Below are positions 26,163 through 35,952 of a stretch of DNA of 64,000 nucleotides, in pieces; within the stretch, counting starts at the first letter, position 1; every line of letters starts with the position of its first letter. Location: positions 1 through 64,000 of the forward strand of contig JAFGRW010000132.1 of assembly GCA_016934935.1 (NCBI GenBank), given 5' to 3'. The stretch is from Spirochaetota bacterium (GTDB lineage Bacteria > Spirochaetota > UBA4802 > JAFGJZ01). The position numbers and the translations under genes were made by a program. Below the pieces are notes generated by a model. It was not told the DNA's origin. It did not search any database and was given only the letters and a program-made list of their open reading frames with translations.

Positions 26163-28544
26163 ATGAAAAACATACTTATTGTAGAAGATGAAAAAATTAT
26201 AGCTCTGGATATCAAAAATGCCGTACAAAAGTATGGATATAAGGTTATCGGCTCTGTAACTTCCGGTGAAGATGCAGTTGAGTTTTGTAAACGTTCGTTG
26301 CCTGATATAATATTAATGGATATTCATCTTGATGGAGAGATGGACGGTATAGATGCGGCTTTGGCCATAAAAGCGAATCTGGAAATTCCTGTTATTTTTC
26401 TTACAGTATCTGTTGATTCGGCGACCCTGGAGCGTGCTAAAAAAGTCGAGCCATATGGGTATATTAACAAACCTGTTAAAGATGTCGAGATATTCACCAC
26501 CCTGGAGATGGCGCTTCACAAGTTTCGAACTGAACTGAAGCTTAGGCAAAACGAACAATGGTTGTCAGCGATGTTAAACGGAATAGGTGAAGGCATTATC
26601 TCGGTTGATATTGATGGTGTGATTACATTTATGAACCGTATCGCTGAAAAGATGACCGGCTGGACTGCTTCTGATGCGATTGGTAAACATAAAAATGAAA
26701 TTTTGATTAAAGAGAGCGCGGATCAAAAAAAGAAAAGGATTGCTTTTGACCGGACAGCCCGTAATTCCCTTCTTGTAATGTTGCAAAACTATATTCTCAA
26801 ATCGAAATATGGTAAGGAAGTTCCAGTAGATATAAATAATTCTACAATACTTGATGATGACGGAGAAATTACAGGAAATATTTACACCATCAGGGATATC
26901 ACCGAAAGAAAGAAGAAAGAGGAGATCATCCGTAACGCAGCTGAAGAGTGGCGTGTAACATTTGATTCGTTAACCGACAGCATCTTCCTTGTAAATGAAG
27001 ATGGAGAGGTTATACGCTGCAACAACGAAGCTACTCTGGTTCTTAAAAAAGAATACAATGATATTGTTGGATATTCCGTAAGAAAACTGTTTGGCCAATC
27101 TGGCGATTATATTTACAGCTGTTTTCTGGAAATAAAGGAAGAGCTTGAAACCCGTATCTTTGAACAGCGTATGGGCGATAACTGGTACGAGGGGAAGTTT
27201 GACCCAATAATCGATAAAAAAGAAGAATTTACGGGAGCAGTAATAATACTTTCTGATATTTCTGAAAAGAAACGTGCTCAGCAGGAAATAGAAAAATATA
27301 AAAATCATCTGGAAGAGCTTGTAGAGATTAGAACAGAAGAGCTCAAACAGGTTAACAAGGATTTGGAAAACGAAATATCTTTAAGATGGTTAATAGCCGA
27401 GCAGATGGTTCAAATGAAAGAGTATGCGGAGGCAGCAAGCAAATCAAAAAGTGAATTTTTAGCGAATATGAGCCATGAATTGCGTACACCTCTGAATTCG
27501 ATTATTGGTTTTGCCAAATTACTGAAGATGGGTATAGATCCTGAAGATTCGGCACAATATATCGGTAATATAATAACCTCGGGAGAACACCTGTTGTCCA
27601 TGATAAACGATATTCTTAATCTTTCAAAAATGGAAGCCGGAAAACTGAAGATAGAAAGGAAAAAATCAGATATTATTCAGGTCAGCGCGGTATCCATGGA
27701 CATAGTAAGTATACAGGCAGAAAATAAAGATATTAATCTTAGTATGTCAAGAGAGTTTGAAGAGAGAGAATTGTTCGTTTTCGCGGATGAAAAACGGATA
27801 CAACAGGTGATGCTTAATCTATTATCGAATGCTATTAAATTTACCGATGCCGGAGGAAGGGTTACTGTTAATATTCGCAAAAACAGTAAAACTTGTTATG
27901 TGGATGTAATTGATAATGGATGTGGTATTGACAAAGATATGCAAAAGACAATTTTCGACAAGTTTAACCAGGTCGATAACAGCCTAAACAAAAGAAACGA
28001 AGGAACAGGACTTGGTTTGGCTATTTCAAAATCATTAATCGAATCGCATTTCGGCCACTTTTATGTATCAAGCGAGCCGGGTCAAGGAAGCACTTTCACA
28101 TTTTCTCTGCCTGTGTACGATTCAGAGAAACATGAAGATTCCCTTTCATCTTTGAAAAATAATTATCCGCAGATATTAAAAGAAAAAAGACTGCTTTTTA
28201 TATTAAATTCTCAAAAACAGATTACGACTTGTGTAGAGTTTATGACTACAAACGGGCAGGAGTATACTATTTTAAAAAGAAGCACCGTCTCTGGTGAAGC
28301 CCTGAAAAAAGATGATATCGGCGCAATAGTAGTCGAGACGGCAGAGAATATAGGAAATGAGCAGAAGTTTGTAGAACTGATCAAAGCAATGAACAATGTT
28401 CCTGTTATTGCGATTTCAAGTACTCTTGATATGAACTATAAAGAGGTTTTTTTAAGTATGGGATACGATCTTTTTTATCTTATTCCGGTGGATTATCTGG
28501 AGATAGTTAATGATCTTAGTAAAATTTATGGAGAAAAAAGATGA
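26163..28544 (+). CDS. Hybrid histidine kinase: REC-PAS-PAS-HisKA-HATPase-pseudoREC
   Basis: A 793-residue cytoplasmic kinase. Domains in order: receiver (about 2-120; phospho-Asp D53, K103), PAS (about 131-255), PAS (about 258-370), coiled coil, HisKA with phospho-His H438 in NMSHELRTPLNS, HATPase (about 540-650; NLLSNAIKF, DNGCGID, GTGLGLA), and a C-terminal ~115-residue region with a receiver fold but Glu (E725) where Asp is expected and no conserved Lys. The last part looks like a degenerate receiver. There is no membrane segment. The stop overlaps the ATG of the next gene (ATGA), coupling them. Confidence 0.88.
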   Translation: MKNILIVEDEKIIALDIKNAVQKYGYKVIGSVTSGEDAVEFCKRSLPDIILMDIHLDGEMDGIDAALAIKANLEIPVIFLTVSVDSATLERAKKVEPYGYINKPVKDVEIFTTLEMALHKFRTELKLRQNEQWLSAMLNGIGEGIISVDIDGVITFMNRIAEKMTGWTASDAIGKHKNEILIKESADQKKKRIAFDRTARNSLLVMLQNYILKSKYGKEVPVDINNSTILDDDGEITGNIYTIRDITERKKKEEIIRNAAEEWRVTFDSLTDSIFLVNEDGEVIRCNNEATLVLKKEYNDIVGYSVRKLFGQSGDYIYSCFLEIKEELETRIFEQRMGDNWYEGKFDPIIDKKEEFTGAVIILSDISEKKRAQQEIEKYKNHLEELVEIRTEELKQVNKDLENEISLRWLIAEQMVQMKEYAEAASKSKSEFLANMSHELRTPLNSIIGFAKLLKMGIDPEDSAQYIGNIITSGEHLLSMINDILNLSKMEAGKLKIERKKSDIIQVSAVSMDIVSIQAENKDINLSMSREFEERELFVFADEKRIQQVMLNLLSNAIKFTDAGGRVTVNIRKNSKTCYVDVIDNGCGIDKDMQKTIFDKFNQVDNSLNKRNEGTGLGLAISKSLIESHFGHFYVSSEPGQGSTFTFSLPVYDSEKHEDSLSSLKNNYPQILKEKRLLFILNSQKQITTCVEFMTTNGQEYTILKRSTVSGEALKKDDIGAIVVETAENIGNEQKFVELIKAMNNVPVIAISSTLDMNYKEVFLSMGYDLFYLIPVDYLEIVNDLSKIYGEKR

Positions 28545-29803
28545 ACAACTCAAAACAGGTTTTAGCTCAAGCTGGAACATTTACGGAACCGGTTTTAATT
28601 GTAGAGGATAAGGCTGAAAACCAGGCATTACTGAAGGGGATATGTAAAAAAATAAATGTAGCCTGTGATATAGCCTCAAACGGCAAAGAAGCTTTAGAAT
28701 TAGTAAAAGACAAGAGCTACGCAGTTTATATTGTGGATCTAATGATGCCGGTAATGGATGGGCGTACCTTTGTAAAAGAATTAAAAAAAATATATTCCAG
28801 TGCTGTAATAATTATTCAAACCGCCCTGGATACACCGGATACAATAATCGAATTAATGAAAAAAGGTGTATATGATTACATAATCAAACCTATTGATCCG
28901 GAGCTTTTTCAGGAAGTATTGTTAAAATCATTGGAATACAAATACTTGAAAGATCTTGAGCATCAGCAATCGTTAAGTGCCGGTGAAAAAATCAAGGCTC
29001 AGATAGATTGGCTAAACTATAAAGAGAACAGAAGACTCTCTGCAAAAGATACTGCGGAGTCAAAGTCCATATATAATGTAAAAACTTCGTTAGCCCAGGG
29101 AGCTGGCTTTGGAACATTGATTACCTTAATAGATATTATGAAGGCTTCGTCGATGGAGACCGATGACGGCAAGATTTCTGTTGATAAAGATGTAGTTGAT
29201 ATGATGATAAGCAATAATGAATATTGTCGTGCACAAATAGATGGTTTAAATTTTGCGACAAGGATCATGGAAAGGGACTTCGAATTTGAAGACTATTCCA
29301 TAAGCAGGTTTATTTCTGATCTTCCAAAAATGACCGAGAGAGTAATTCCTTACTTGAAAGAAAAAAATTTGAAGATAACCTATCCAGAGCCGACAGAAGA
29401 TGCAAAATTAAGATTTAACAAAAAAGCTGTTTCTCTTGTTGTGGAAGAGATGGTTGTAAATGCATATAAATACTCCAGAAAAAACAGCACAATAAATCTT
29501 TTTGCCCGTTTCCGTGAGGGGTATTTCTGGTTTTCTGTAAAAAACAGTATTGATAAAGAACCTTACGGCGGAGTTCCTCCAGAATATGAAAAACTTGTGC
29601 TTGAGCCATTTTTTCGAATACATCCCCCCGATGAGACAGTATCAAAAGTAGAAAGAATCGGTTTTGGATTGGGGTTAGCGGTTGCTGATTACGTTGCCAA
29701 AAAGCATGGAGGAATTTTCATTATTCGTGATGTGAAGGATATGATAAAGAAAGATCCCGAACCTTGTGTCCTGGCAGAATTTCTTCTACCCGTATTCGGT
29801 TGA
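28541..29803 (+). CDS. Receiver-HATPase protein lacking a phospho-accepting histidine
   Basis: A 420-residue partner of the preceding kinase. The receiver at about 15-135 is complete (D66, K116). The ~130-residue middle has no HisKA H-box: the place where one is expected reads NVKTSLAQGAGFGTLITL. The C-terminal GHKL ATPase (about 265-420) has EEMVVNAYKYS and GFGLGLAVADYVAKKHGG. It may be an ATPase controlled by phosphorylation, or a kinase for another target. It overlaps the upstream gene by four bases. It ends 18 bases before the stop of the converging cyaA. Confidence 0.8.
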   Translation: MNNSKQVLAQAGTFTEPVLIVEDKAENQALLKGICKKINVACDIASNGKEALELVKDKSYAVYIVDLMMPVMDGRTFVKELKKIYSSAVIIIQTALDTPDTIIELMKKGVYDYIIKPIDPELFQEVLLKSLEYKYLKDLEHQQSLSAGEKIKAQIDWLNYKENRRLSAKDTAESKSIYNVKTSLAQGAGFGTLITLIDIMKASSMETDDGKISVDKDVVDMMISNNEYCRAQIDGLNFATRIMERDFEFEDYSISRFISDLPKMTERVIPYLKEKNLKITYPEPTEDAKLRFNKKAVSLVVEEMVVNAYKYSRKNSTINLFARFREGYFWFSVKNSIDKEPYGGVPPEYEKLVLEPFFRIHPPDETVSKVERIGFGLGLAVADYVAKKHGGIFIIRDVKDMIKKDPEPCVLAEFLLPVFG

Positions 29804-29821
29804 CAGGAACTTTCGGGAGAT

Positions 29822-32548
29822 TTACTTTTTTAACGATTTAAATGTCTGTTCAAGCAAATTATCAATTAGAAATTTTTCTCTGAAAAATATGTTAGAGGTC
29901 ATGGCCGCGTTGTGTTCGAAACCTTCGAGTTCTACAGCCTGAATAAGGGTTAAGCCCAACTGTGGAAAAACCCGACTCTCTTTTATTGAGTGATTAATGC
30001 AGGTGAACACAATGTCCTTCAGTTCAGCAGGCTTTGTGTTTGATCCATCCGGCAACCCTAGTTTGTATGAACCGTTTTTAAGACATATCAGACGATATCC
30101 GCGGGCAGATGGAGGTTGCAGTGTTAAGGGTTTATGACCCGATTTAAGCTGAAAAGTCCCGCCTTTTGAAGTTAGCAACTCCTTTATTGAAATAGATTTA
30201 TCATCTATGTAGGCAAATGGATTATTCAGTTTAAGGTTTTCAATGGCCCGGTGTGTATAATGATATATATGTGCAAGAAATTTGTTAAGTTCCGTTTGTG
30301 GTTTTATTGAAGCAAAAATATTCTTCTCTTCATTGAAAACATACACGAACGATATGGATCCGATAGTTTCATAATAAATTGTGATTTCTTCACTTTTGGT
30401 GTTTTCGGTAAGATAAGCCAATTTTTCCAGATAGATATCGTTTTGGCTGTATACTTGGGTTGCTACTTCTTTGACGGGTGAAGAGGAGAGATGAGAGTAG
30501 AAATTGGTAATTGAATCACATTGTTGAGTGAATATACGTCGTTCTTTTCTGGTTATTATAATGTAATTGTTTGATACTCGTGAAATAAATCGAACATTCT
30601 TTTGTTTTGAAAGTACAATATGCAAATATGCTTTTTTAAAAAGCTGATAGATGTTTTTTACCATGGCTTTGTAATCGTCATCAGCATAAAAGCAGCAATA
30701 ACTGTCAAATGATGATTTATGATTTACCCCGCCTTTTATAACATCAAAAAGAATATCAGTTAGTGAATCAGGATCTGTATAATGTTTGTGAAAAGATTCG
30801 CCCCAGGAAGAGTGGTAAAGATGATCTATTGTTAAAATTGAATTTTTTTGTTTAATAAAAAAATTGACTACAATAAGATTTATTAAAGGAAAAGATTCGT
30901 GTAAATAATAGCTGTTTTTTGCTTTAAGCTCTTTTTTAGAAAATAGATCTGACATAAGGTTCGTAAACCCAATTGTTTCTGTATTGGTGTTGTTTTGGGT
31001 GTTGATCATGTTTATGCGGGTTACTCCACCCTGGTAAAGCCCGTTTATAGCTGCCCAGGCCAATAGTCTGATTAGAGAGGATTCAATGCGCAGAACAACA
31101 TTTGACTGGTTTTCTGAAGCATCACCAACTTTTTTGTAAAGTCTCCACATAATATTGTTATCTTTATCTTTGTATACATCTACATAGAGGTATGGCTCAC
31201 AGGAGGTATCGGTAAAGGATATATATCTTTCAATTTTATCTTTTGAAAAGGAAAAGTAACCACGAATTTTGCGGCTTAATAATTTATAATCAGATTCGGA
31301 AATTTTTGATTTAAGGTCAAAATTCACAAACTGGCGTGATATTTTTTGATAGCTGATAAGCATAAATTTACGAACCTGGTTCCAGAATTTCGTAACCTTG
31401 ACAAAATCCCAGTTCATAAAAGAGTCCAGGTCTTCGAGAACGGCATTATTCCATTTCCAGTACTTTGTGTATTTGTACATTTCCAAAACTTTGTATGGAA
31501 GCCGGGAGCTGTTTTTAAACGACGTGTATTTAGAAAGTGAAGGATTTATTTTGAGATAAAGATTAATCTTTAGAATTTTTAAAGATGATTTGTCTTCCAG
31601 AGTTTTGCTGTAATACTGGAATACTTCATAAAACATAAGAAGATATGAGTCCAGAACAGTATTGGATAGTTTTCCAGCCAAAACAAGTTTTTTTAACTTG
31701 TGACTGATTAACTCAACAGTATCACTTTCAAGAAGATATTTTTCCAGAACACCAAGTTTTAAAATGGACTTAAACGGATTTCCCAGCGACTTGACAATCT
31801 GAAAGAGAGCGGCACCGATAAAGTCATCTTTGGTAATATTATGCAGATTCCCGATGTCGATGTATTTATTGTTTCGCTCTTCAGGCGGAAGGGCTGCGAA
31901 TATTTTTTTATACGATTCATCGTTTGTTCCCAGGGGAACAGCCCACCAAAACGGTGTTTTTCCGGCAATAATTATGGAGCTTCTGTAAAATTCATCTTTT
32001 AGAAGAGCCCCCAGGGTCGAGCCAAAAGCTTCTTCTTCATCCTCATCAAAAATATTCTGTTGCAAGTCGTTGATATCGTTTATAAACAGATGAACTTCAA
32101 GACCCAGGTGATGTTCGGCCCAACCCTGGATGTCTTGCACTTTTTTTCTAAAATGCTGTAATCTGTTTTCCGGAACAGATTTTTTGTCAATACAGACCCA
32201 AAAGTCAAAATCGGATTTTTTATTATAGGCAATTGTTCCAGCACTTCCAATTAGAGCGATGCACTGGATAAAAGGTCTGGTCTCTTCGGATTTGAATGAT
32301 ATTGTTGGAAAAAGGCTTTTCAGATATTTCTGCGCAGACTCTGTAGGCGAGAAGCCGTGAATGCCGTGAGGAGTAAACTCGTTAACAAAGCCGGGAAGAC
32401 GGTTTTGATTGGTATGAAGCAGATAAAGCATGCTGTCAAGTATGCGTGCAGTATTTGAAGAGGGCAAAAGAGCTTTAAATCTTTCTACCTTTTTATTGTT
32501 AAAGAGAAGAAACGCTTTCCGGTTTTTTTCAAGTATTTCTGTATCCAC
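29822..32548 (-). CDS. cyaA: Class I adenylate cyclase
   Basis: Makes cAMP from ATP. The 908-residue protein matches class I (enterobacterial CyaA-type) cyclases: nucleotidyltransferase motif GSAGTIAYNKKSDFDFWVC (residues 101-119, metal ligands D113 and D115), LGLEVHLFIND, and GSTLGALLKDEFYRSSIIIAGKTPFWW, which aligns with the [27 protein letters not shown] region of the enterobacterial enzyme. The rest is the long regulatory part. The start is GTG. No CRP-type regulator is in the window. The class is patchy in distribution and is known in leptospires and some spirochaetes. Confidence 0.87.
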   Translation of the reverse strand: MDTEILEKNRKAFLLFNNKKVERFKALLPSSNTARILDSMLYLLHTNQNRLPGFVNEFTPHGIHGFSPTESAQKYLKSLFPTISFKSEETRPFIQCIALIGSAGTIAYNKKSDFDFWVCIDKKSVPENRLQHFRKKVQDIQGWAEHHLGLEVHLFINDINDLQQNIFDEDEEEAFGSTLGALLKDEFYRSSIIIAGKTPFWWAVPLGTNDESYKKIFAALPPEERNNKYIDIGNLHNITKDDFIGAALFQIVKSLGNPFKSILKLGVLEKYLLESDTVELISHKLKKLVLAGKLSNTVLDSYLLMFYEVFQYYSKTLEDKSSLKILKINLYLKINPSLSKYTSFKNSSRLPYKVLEMYKYTKYWKWNNAVLEDLDSFMNWDFVKVTKFWNQVRKFMLISYQKISRQFVNFDLKSKISESDYKLLSRKIRGYFSFSKDKIERYISFTDTSCEPYLYVDVYKDKDNNIMWRLYKKVGDASENQSNVVLRIESSLIRLLAWAAINGLYQGGVTRINMINTQNNTNTETIGFTNLMSDLFSKKELKAKNSYYLHESFPLINLIVVNFFIKQKNSILTIDHLYHSSWGESFHKHYTDPDSLTDILFDVIKGGVNHKSSFDSYCCFYADDDYKAMVKNIYQLFKKAYLHIVLSKQKNVRFISRVSNNYIIITRKERRIFTQQCDSITNFYSHLSSSPVKEVATQVYSQNDIYLEKLAYLTENTKSEEITIYYETIGSISFVYVFNEEKNIFASIKPQTELNKFLAHIYHYTHRAIENLKLNNPFAYIDDKSISIKELLTSKGGTFQLKSGHKPLTLQPPSARGYRLICLKNGSYKLGLPDGSNTKPAELKDIVFTCINHSIKESRVFPQLGLTLIQAVELEGFEHNAAMTSNIFFREKFLIDNLLEQTFKSLKK

Positions 32549-32761
32549 TTATAAACCCTGTATTAATTAGCCCATGTGGGCTATAAATATCTCTGTTAAA
32601 TAAATAGAGGTTCCATATCTATTATAAAACCTTTCTATTGGCAACCTTTAATAAAACTTAAAACGCACTTTTCAAAAAAAGTTATTAAACAGTTTTTCAA
32701 TTGTTTGCAGGAAAATGACTTATAAAATTGTAGTTTAAAGGAACTTCAAAAAAATATTCAA

Positions 32762-33769
32762 TTATTTAATAAGAGAATATAAAAGATCCATTAAATGATT
32801 GGCAAGTATGTTTTTTGAAGATGGTGATGATTTTAGCATTTTTTCAGTTATAGCTAGTTGAATCAGGTTGTTTTTAACAGAATCTTTTGAAAATTTTCGA
32901 AGACTTTGTTGAAAAAAAGCCTGTTGGCGCGGTTGAATCGATAGTGTTGACAGGGCTTCGTTTGTTGAATTACCTTTATCTTTTAATTCATAATATGTTT
33001 CCATTTGCAAAAGACGGTTATAAATCATGCTGATGATTACAAGCTCGTGAGTACCTCCATCCAAGGTTTTCTGAATAACAGAGATAGATTTTTTATCTTT
33101 TTGAAAAATAGAATCTATACATTCAAAAACCGACAAAGATCGATTGTTTTGAATCAGGTGTTTGATATCTTCGATTTCAACTTTATTATTAGAGGTTCCA
33201 TAAATAATGTTTTTCAATGCGTCGTCTATAATGGCAATATTACGGCCGCAAAGAGAGAGTATAACCGAAGCCCCGTGAGAATCAATGGTTTTGCCTCTCT
33301 TTTTCAGTTCGCTTACTATATATTTTAAAAGGTCGTTTTCGAATTTTTTCCAGAAAATTGCACTTTCGAATGGGATTCCTGTTTTTAATAGAGTAGCGGG
33401 TATACGGTTTGAATTTGTTTCCATGATAATCATTATTGAATTCGATGCTCGGTTCAGAATATCGCAAAGAAGTGATATATTCTGTTTTTTTTTCAATACA
33501 GCTTCAATTTTTTTAAAAACAGCAGCTTTTCTGCTTTCAAACATGTCTTCAGAAAGTACAAAATCCGCTCCCTTTAAAAAATCATCTGTATCACAGTAAA
33601 AAATCTGCATATTTGGTTGCGAGTCAAAAAAGTTTGTTTTAAAAAGGTTTACGCACTTCTCTTTTTCAGCCTCCTCTTCTCCCAGGAAAAGGAAAGCTCC
33701 GGATGGAGAAAGTTTTTCATATTTACTGAAAAGTTTGTCTGAACCCTGAATTTTTTCAAATTGTGCCAT
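32762..33769 (-). CDS. holA: DNA polymerase III subunit delta
   Basis: The clamp-loader delta subunit opens the beta clamp. The 335-residue protein has the HolA layout: N-terminal AAA+-like region with FLFLGEEEAEKEKCVNLFK, a beta-clamp-binding region, FWKKFENDLLKYIVSELKKRG, and a helical collar domain (about 210-335; HELVIISMIYNRLLQMETYYELK) with AITEKMLKSSPSS near the end. There is no Walker A motif, as is normal for delta. It is separated from cyaA by about 210 bases of AT-rich DNA in which I see nothing clear. Confidence 0.88.
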   Translation of the reverse strand: MAQFEKIQGSDKLFSKYEKLSPSGAFLFLGEEEAEKEKCVNLFKTNFFDSQPNMQIFYCDTDDFLKGADFVLSEDMFESRKAAVFKKIEAVLKKKQNISLLCDILNRASNSIMIIMETNSNRIPATLLKTGIPFESAIFWKKFENDLLKYIVSELKKRGKTIDSHGASVILSLCGRNIAIIDDALKNIIYGTSNNKVEIEDIKHLIQNNRSLSVFECIDSIFQKDKKSISVIQKTLDGGTHELVIISMIYNRLLQMETYYELKDKGNSTNEALSTLSIQPRQQAFFQQSLRKFSKDSVKNNLIQLAITEKMLKSSPSSKNILANHLMDLLYSLIK

Positions 33770-33875
33770 AAAATCACTTAACTATTTCCCGATTGTTCCG
33801 ATATAAATAGAGTAGAAACTCATACTCCTTTGTGTTCCGGTTTCTTGAAAAGGAATACATACTATTTCAAAGCAA

Positions 33876-33903
33876 ACGGGATGCGTCGTCCCGTTTTCTT
33901 TTT
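33876..33903. terminator. Stem-loop between sppA and holA
   Basis: AAACGGGA and TCCCGTTT arms with a 7-base loop (core stem 33876-33881 with 33889-33894), directly after the sppA stop on the reverse strand. A T run lies only on the plus-strand side, so it fits a moderate bidirectional terminator. Both flanking genes are on the reverse strand. Confidence 0.55.
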
Positions 33904-33904
33904 T

Positions 33905-34861
33905 TCACATCTTCCATAAATACATGAATGAGATACCATATTTGGTTAAAAACTCTGAGCTGTCAATTGAGATAAGATTAAGAGACAGGCTTTCGCTTCC
34001 GCTCTTGATTGTAAAAGCATTTGGATGATAATTACCGGGCCGACTGTAGGTAATAATTGTCGGATTGTTGATTCCAGCACCATTTTCAGCTGCTTTTACG
34101 GCTTCCTGCCAGTAGCCAATATCATCGATAAGGCCATAATCCAAAGCATCAGATGCTATCATGACCCTGCCATCAGCAATTTTAAGAAGACTTTTTCTAG
34201 TCAGGTTGGGCCTGCCTTCCAAAATGACTGTTATAAAGCGATTATACATCGAGTCGATAATTTTCTGAAAAAGTGCTCTATCTTGTTTTGTCATTTTTTT
34301 GAAAGGAGATCCCATGGTTTTAGCAGAACCTGATTTAATCGTCTGGTCTTCGATGCCGATTTTTTGTAATAATCCTTCCATGTTTACCATAAAAGCAACA
34401 ACTCCAATGCTTCCGGTAACAGTTGTTGGATGCGCAATAATTTTATCAGCTGTTACAGACAGGTAGTAACCACCGGAAGCGGCTATCGATCCCATATGCG
34501 CTACTATGTATTGCTTACTCTTTTTTTTGTGTTCAGTAATAAGATTATGTAAAATATCGCAGGTTGTGACTGATCCACCAGGAGAATCGATACGAAAAAT
34601 TATTGATTTTATTGAAGAATCCTCAGCTGCTTTATCAAGTTCTTCAGCTACTCTCGAGCTGATATTTGTTTCGGCCGAACCTAAAAAGGTTTTCCTGCTT
34701 TGAGAATCATGGATTGTGCCGTTGATGTTTATCACAAGAATTTTGTCTTTCGAACCCTTGATCATAGTTTGCTCTGTTAATGGCTCAATACCTCTGGAAA
34801 ACGGAATTGAAATACAACTGTTAAACAGAAATAGAAACATTAATAGGTAAATCTTTCTCAT
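33905..34861 (-). CDS. sppA: Signal peptide peptidase SppA (S49), predicted lipoprotein
   Basis: A 318-residue S49 protease that degrades cleaved signal peptides in the membrane. Catalytic Ser is in GSIAASGGYYLS and the Lys in IKSGSAKTMGSPF, both conserved. Unlike most SppA proteins, which have a transmembrane helix, this one begins with a lipoprotein signal ending in FNSC (lipobox), followed by ISIPFSRG. It could be lipid-anchored on the outer face of the inner membrane. A GAGGG precedes the ATG. Confidence 0.87.
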   Translation of the reverse strand: MRKIYLLMFLFLFNSCISIPFSRGIEPLTEQTMIKGSKDKILVININGTIHDSQSRKTFLGSAETNISSRVAEELDKAAEDSSIKSIIFRIDSPGGSVTTCDILHNLITEHKKKSKQYIVAHMGSIAASGGYYLSVTADKIIAHPTTVTGSIGVVAFMVNMEGLLQKIGIEDQTIKSGSAKTMGSPFKKMTKQDRALFQKIIDSMYNRFITVILEGRPNLTRKSLLKIADGRVMIASDALDYGLIDDIGYWQEAVKAAENGAGINNPTIITYSRPGNYHPNAFTIKSGSESLSLNLISIDSSEFLTKYGISFMYLWKM

Positions 34862-34934
34862 TTTTATTGCCCTCTGTTCTTATGAAATAGATTATCCTCT
34901 GTTTTTCTTACGGCAAATCAACCTCTTTTTGTAC

Positions 34935-34964
34935 TTGACCGCTTTTTGTTAATGCGATTTTACT
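34935..34964 (+). promoter_or_regulatory. Candidate promoter of the bactofilin operon
   Basis: TTGACC at 34935-34940 with an 18-base spacer to TTTACT, about 130 bases before the bactofilin ATG. The -10 box is weak. Confidence 0.35.
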
Positions 34965-35092
34965 GTAGAGTAATTTTTAGCTTATCTGGAATTTTTATTT
35001 TTTATTAAAGAGAGCTATTATCTTTCCAGGTTTGTGCAATTTAGTTAGTTTTTCCATTAAATAATTATTTGATTTTGACATCAAGAGGTAAT

Positions 35093-35449
35093 ATGGTTCG
35101 GACAAGTATACAGGAAGATACAATAGTTAACTCCTTAATCGGTGAAGGCGCCGAATTTAAGGGAGAATTTAAAATAAACGGGCTTTTGCGAATAGACGGT
35201 AAATTTACCGGCACTATTGAAACAGATGGAAAAGTTCTTGTTGGTAAGGGTGGTGAGGCCATAACCGATATAGAAGCCAGTATTGTCGTGGTTGGAGGTT
35301 CTGTAAAAGGGAATATCTATGCTACCGAAAAGGTCGTTTTATTATCAAGTGGCAATGTAAGTGGAAGTATTATTACTCCCAGTTTAATAATGGAAGACGG
35401 TGTTAAACTGGAAGGAAAGTGCACGATAAACAAGAGTCCGGTAAAATAG
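35093..35449 (+). CDS. Bactofilin
   Basis: A 118-residue cytoskeletal beta-helix protein that polymerises into filaments near the membrane and shapes cells. It has the repeating strands typical of the family: SLIGEGAEFKGEFKINGLLR, IDGKFTGTIETDGKV, VVVGGSVKGNIYATEKV, GNVSGSIITPSLIMEDG. The frame opens at a TTG (35069), but AAGAGG lies just upstream of the ATG at 35093. Bactofilins contribute to cell shape in helical bacteria. yaaR follows directly after its stop. Confidence 0.92.
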   Translation: MVRTSIQEDTIVNSLIGEGAEFKGEFKINGLLRIDGKFTGTIETDGKVLVGKGGEAITDIEASIVVVGGSVKGNIYATEKVVLLSSGNVSGSIITPSLIMEDGVKLEGKCTINKSPVK

Positions 35450-35896
35450 ATGAGAATCGGTCCTGCTTTTTGGCCTGAAAAAAACAAGATAAAGTCTAAA
35501 AAAAAAGAGGCTTCCAGCAATTCTGTTAGCGGATCATCTTTTGCTTCTATTCTTGAAGAAACAGTAGAGACAGAATATAGTTCATCTATAGAAGAATTGA
35601 TGAATGATCTTGGCGGTCAGGAAAAAAATCTTCTGGATAATCAGACTCTCGCGGATTTGCAAAAATATAAGAAAACCATTCAGAAGATACTGGAGCTGAT
35701 TACAGCCGAAGGATTTGAAACTAAAACATACCGTCGAACCAGAAGTACAAATCGAACCGATTTCTTTATTGTAAAAAAAATAAACGAGAAACTTTATCGT
35801 CTTGCAGCGGCTCTCACTTCTTCGGAGAACAAGGCGTTTTGTCTTGTTAAAGAGTGTGAAGATATTCGAGGTCTGATTTTTGATCTTTTGCACTAG
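35450..35896 (+). CDS. YaaR/DUF327 family protein
   Basis: A 148-residue protein of the DUF327 family. The C-terminal ~110 residues (LADLQKYKKTIQKILELI, TYRRTRSTNRTDFFIVKKINEKL, ECEDIRGLIFDLLH) fit the family; the N-terminus is basic and low complexity (KNKIKSKKKEAS). The role is unknown, though its gene neighbours holB and ricT in many bacteria, as here. It starts one base after the bactofilin stop, with no ribosome-binding site of its own, so translation is probably coupled. Confidence 0.83.
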   Translation: MRIGPAFWPEKNKIKSKKKEASSNSVSGSSFASILEETVETEYSSSIEELMNDLGGQEKNLLDNQTLADLQKYKKTIQKILELITAEGFETKTYRRTRSTNRTDFFIVKKINEKLYRLAAALTSSENKAFCLVKECEDIRGLIFDLLH

Positions 35897-35952
35897 TACA
35901 GAACGATATTTGTTTAATAGATAAACTTGTAAATTTTAAAAGAGATATATTT

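Noticed and set aside
32625-32761. A further copy of the dispersed element
   Set aside because: GGCAACC and AGGAACTT occur, but the hairpin is absent and no CAAAGTT end is found at the 75-base distance in either direction.
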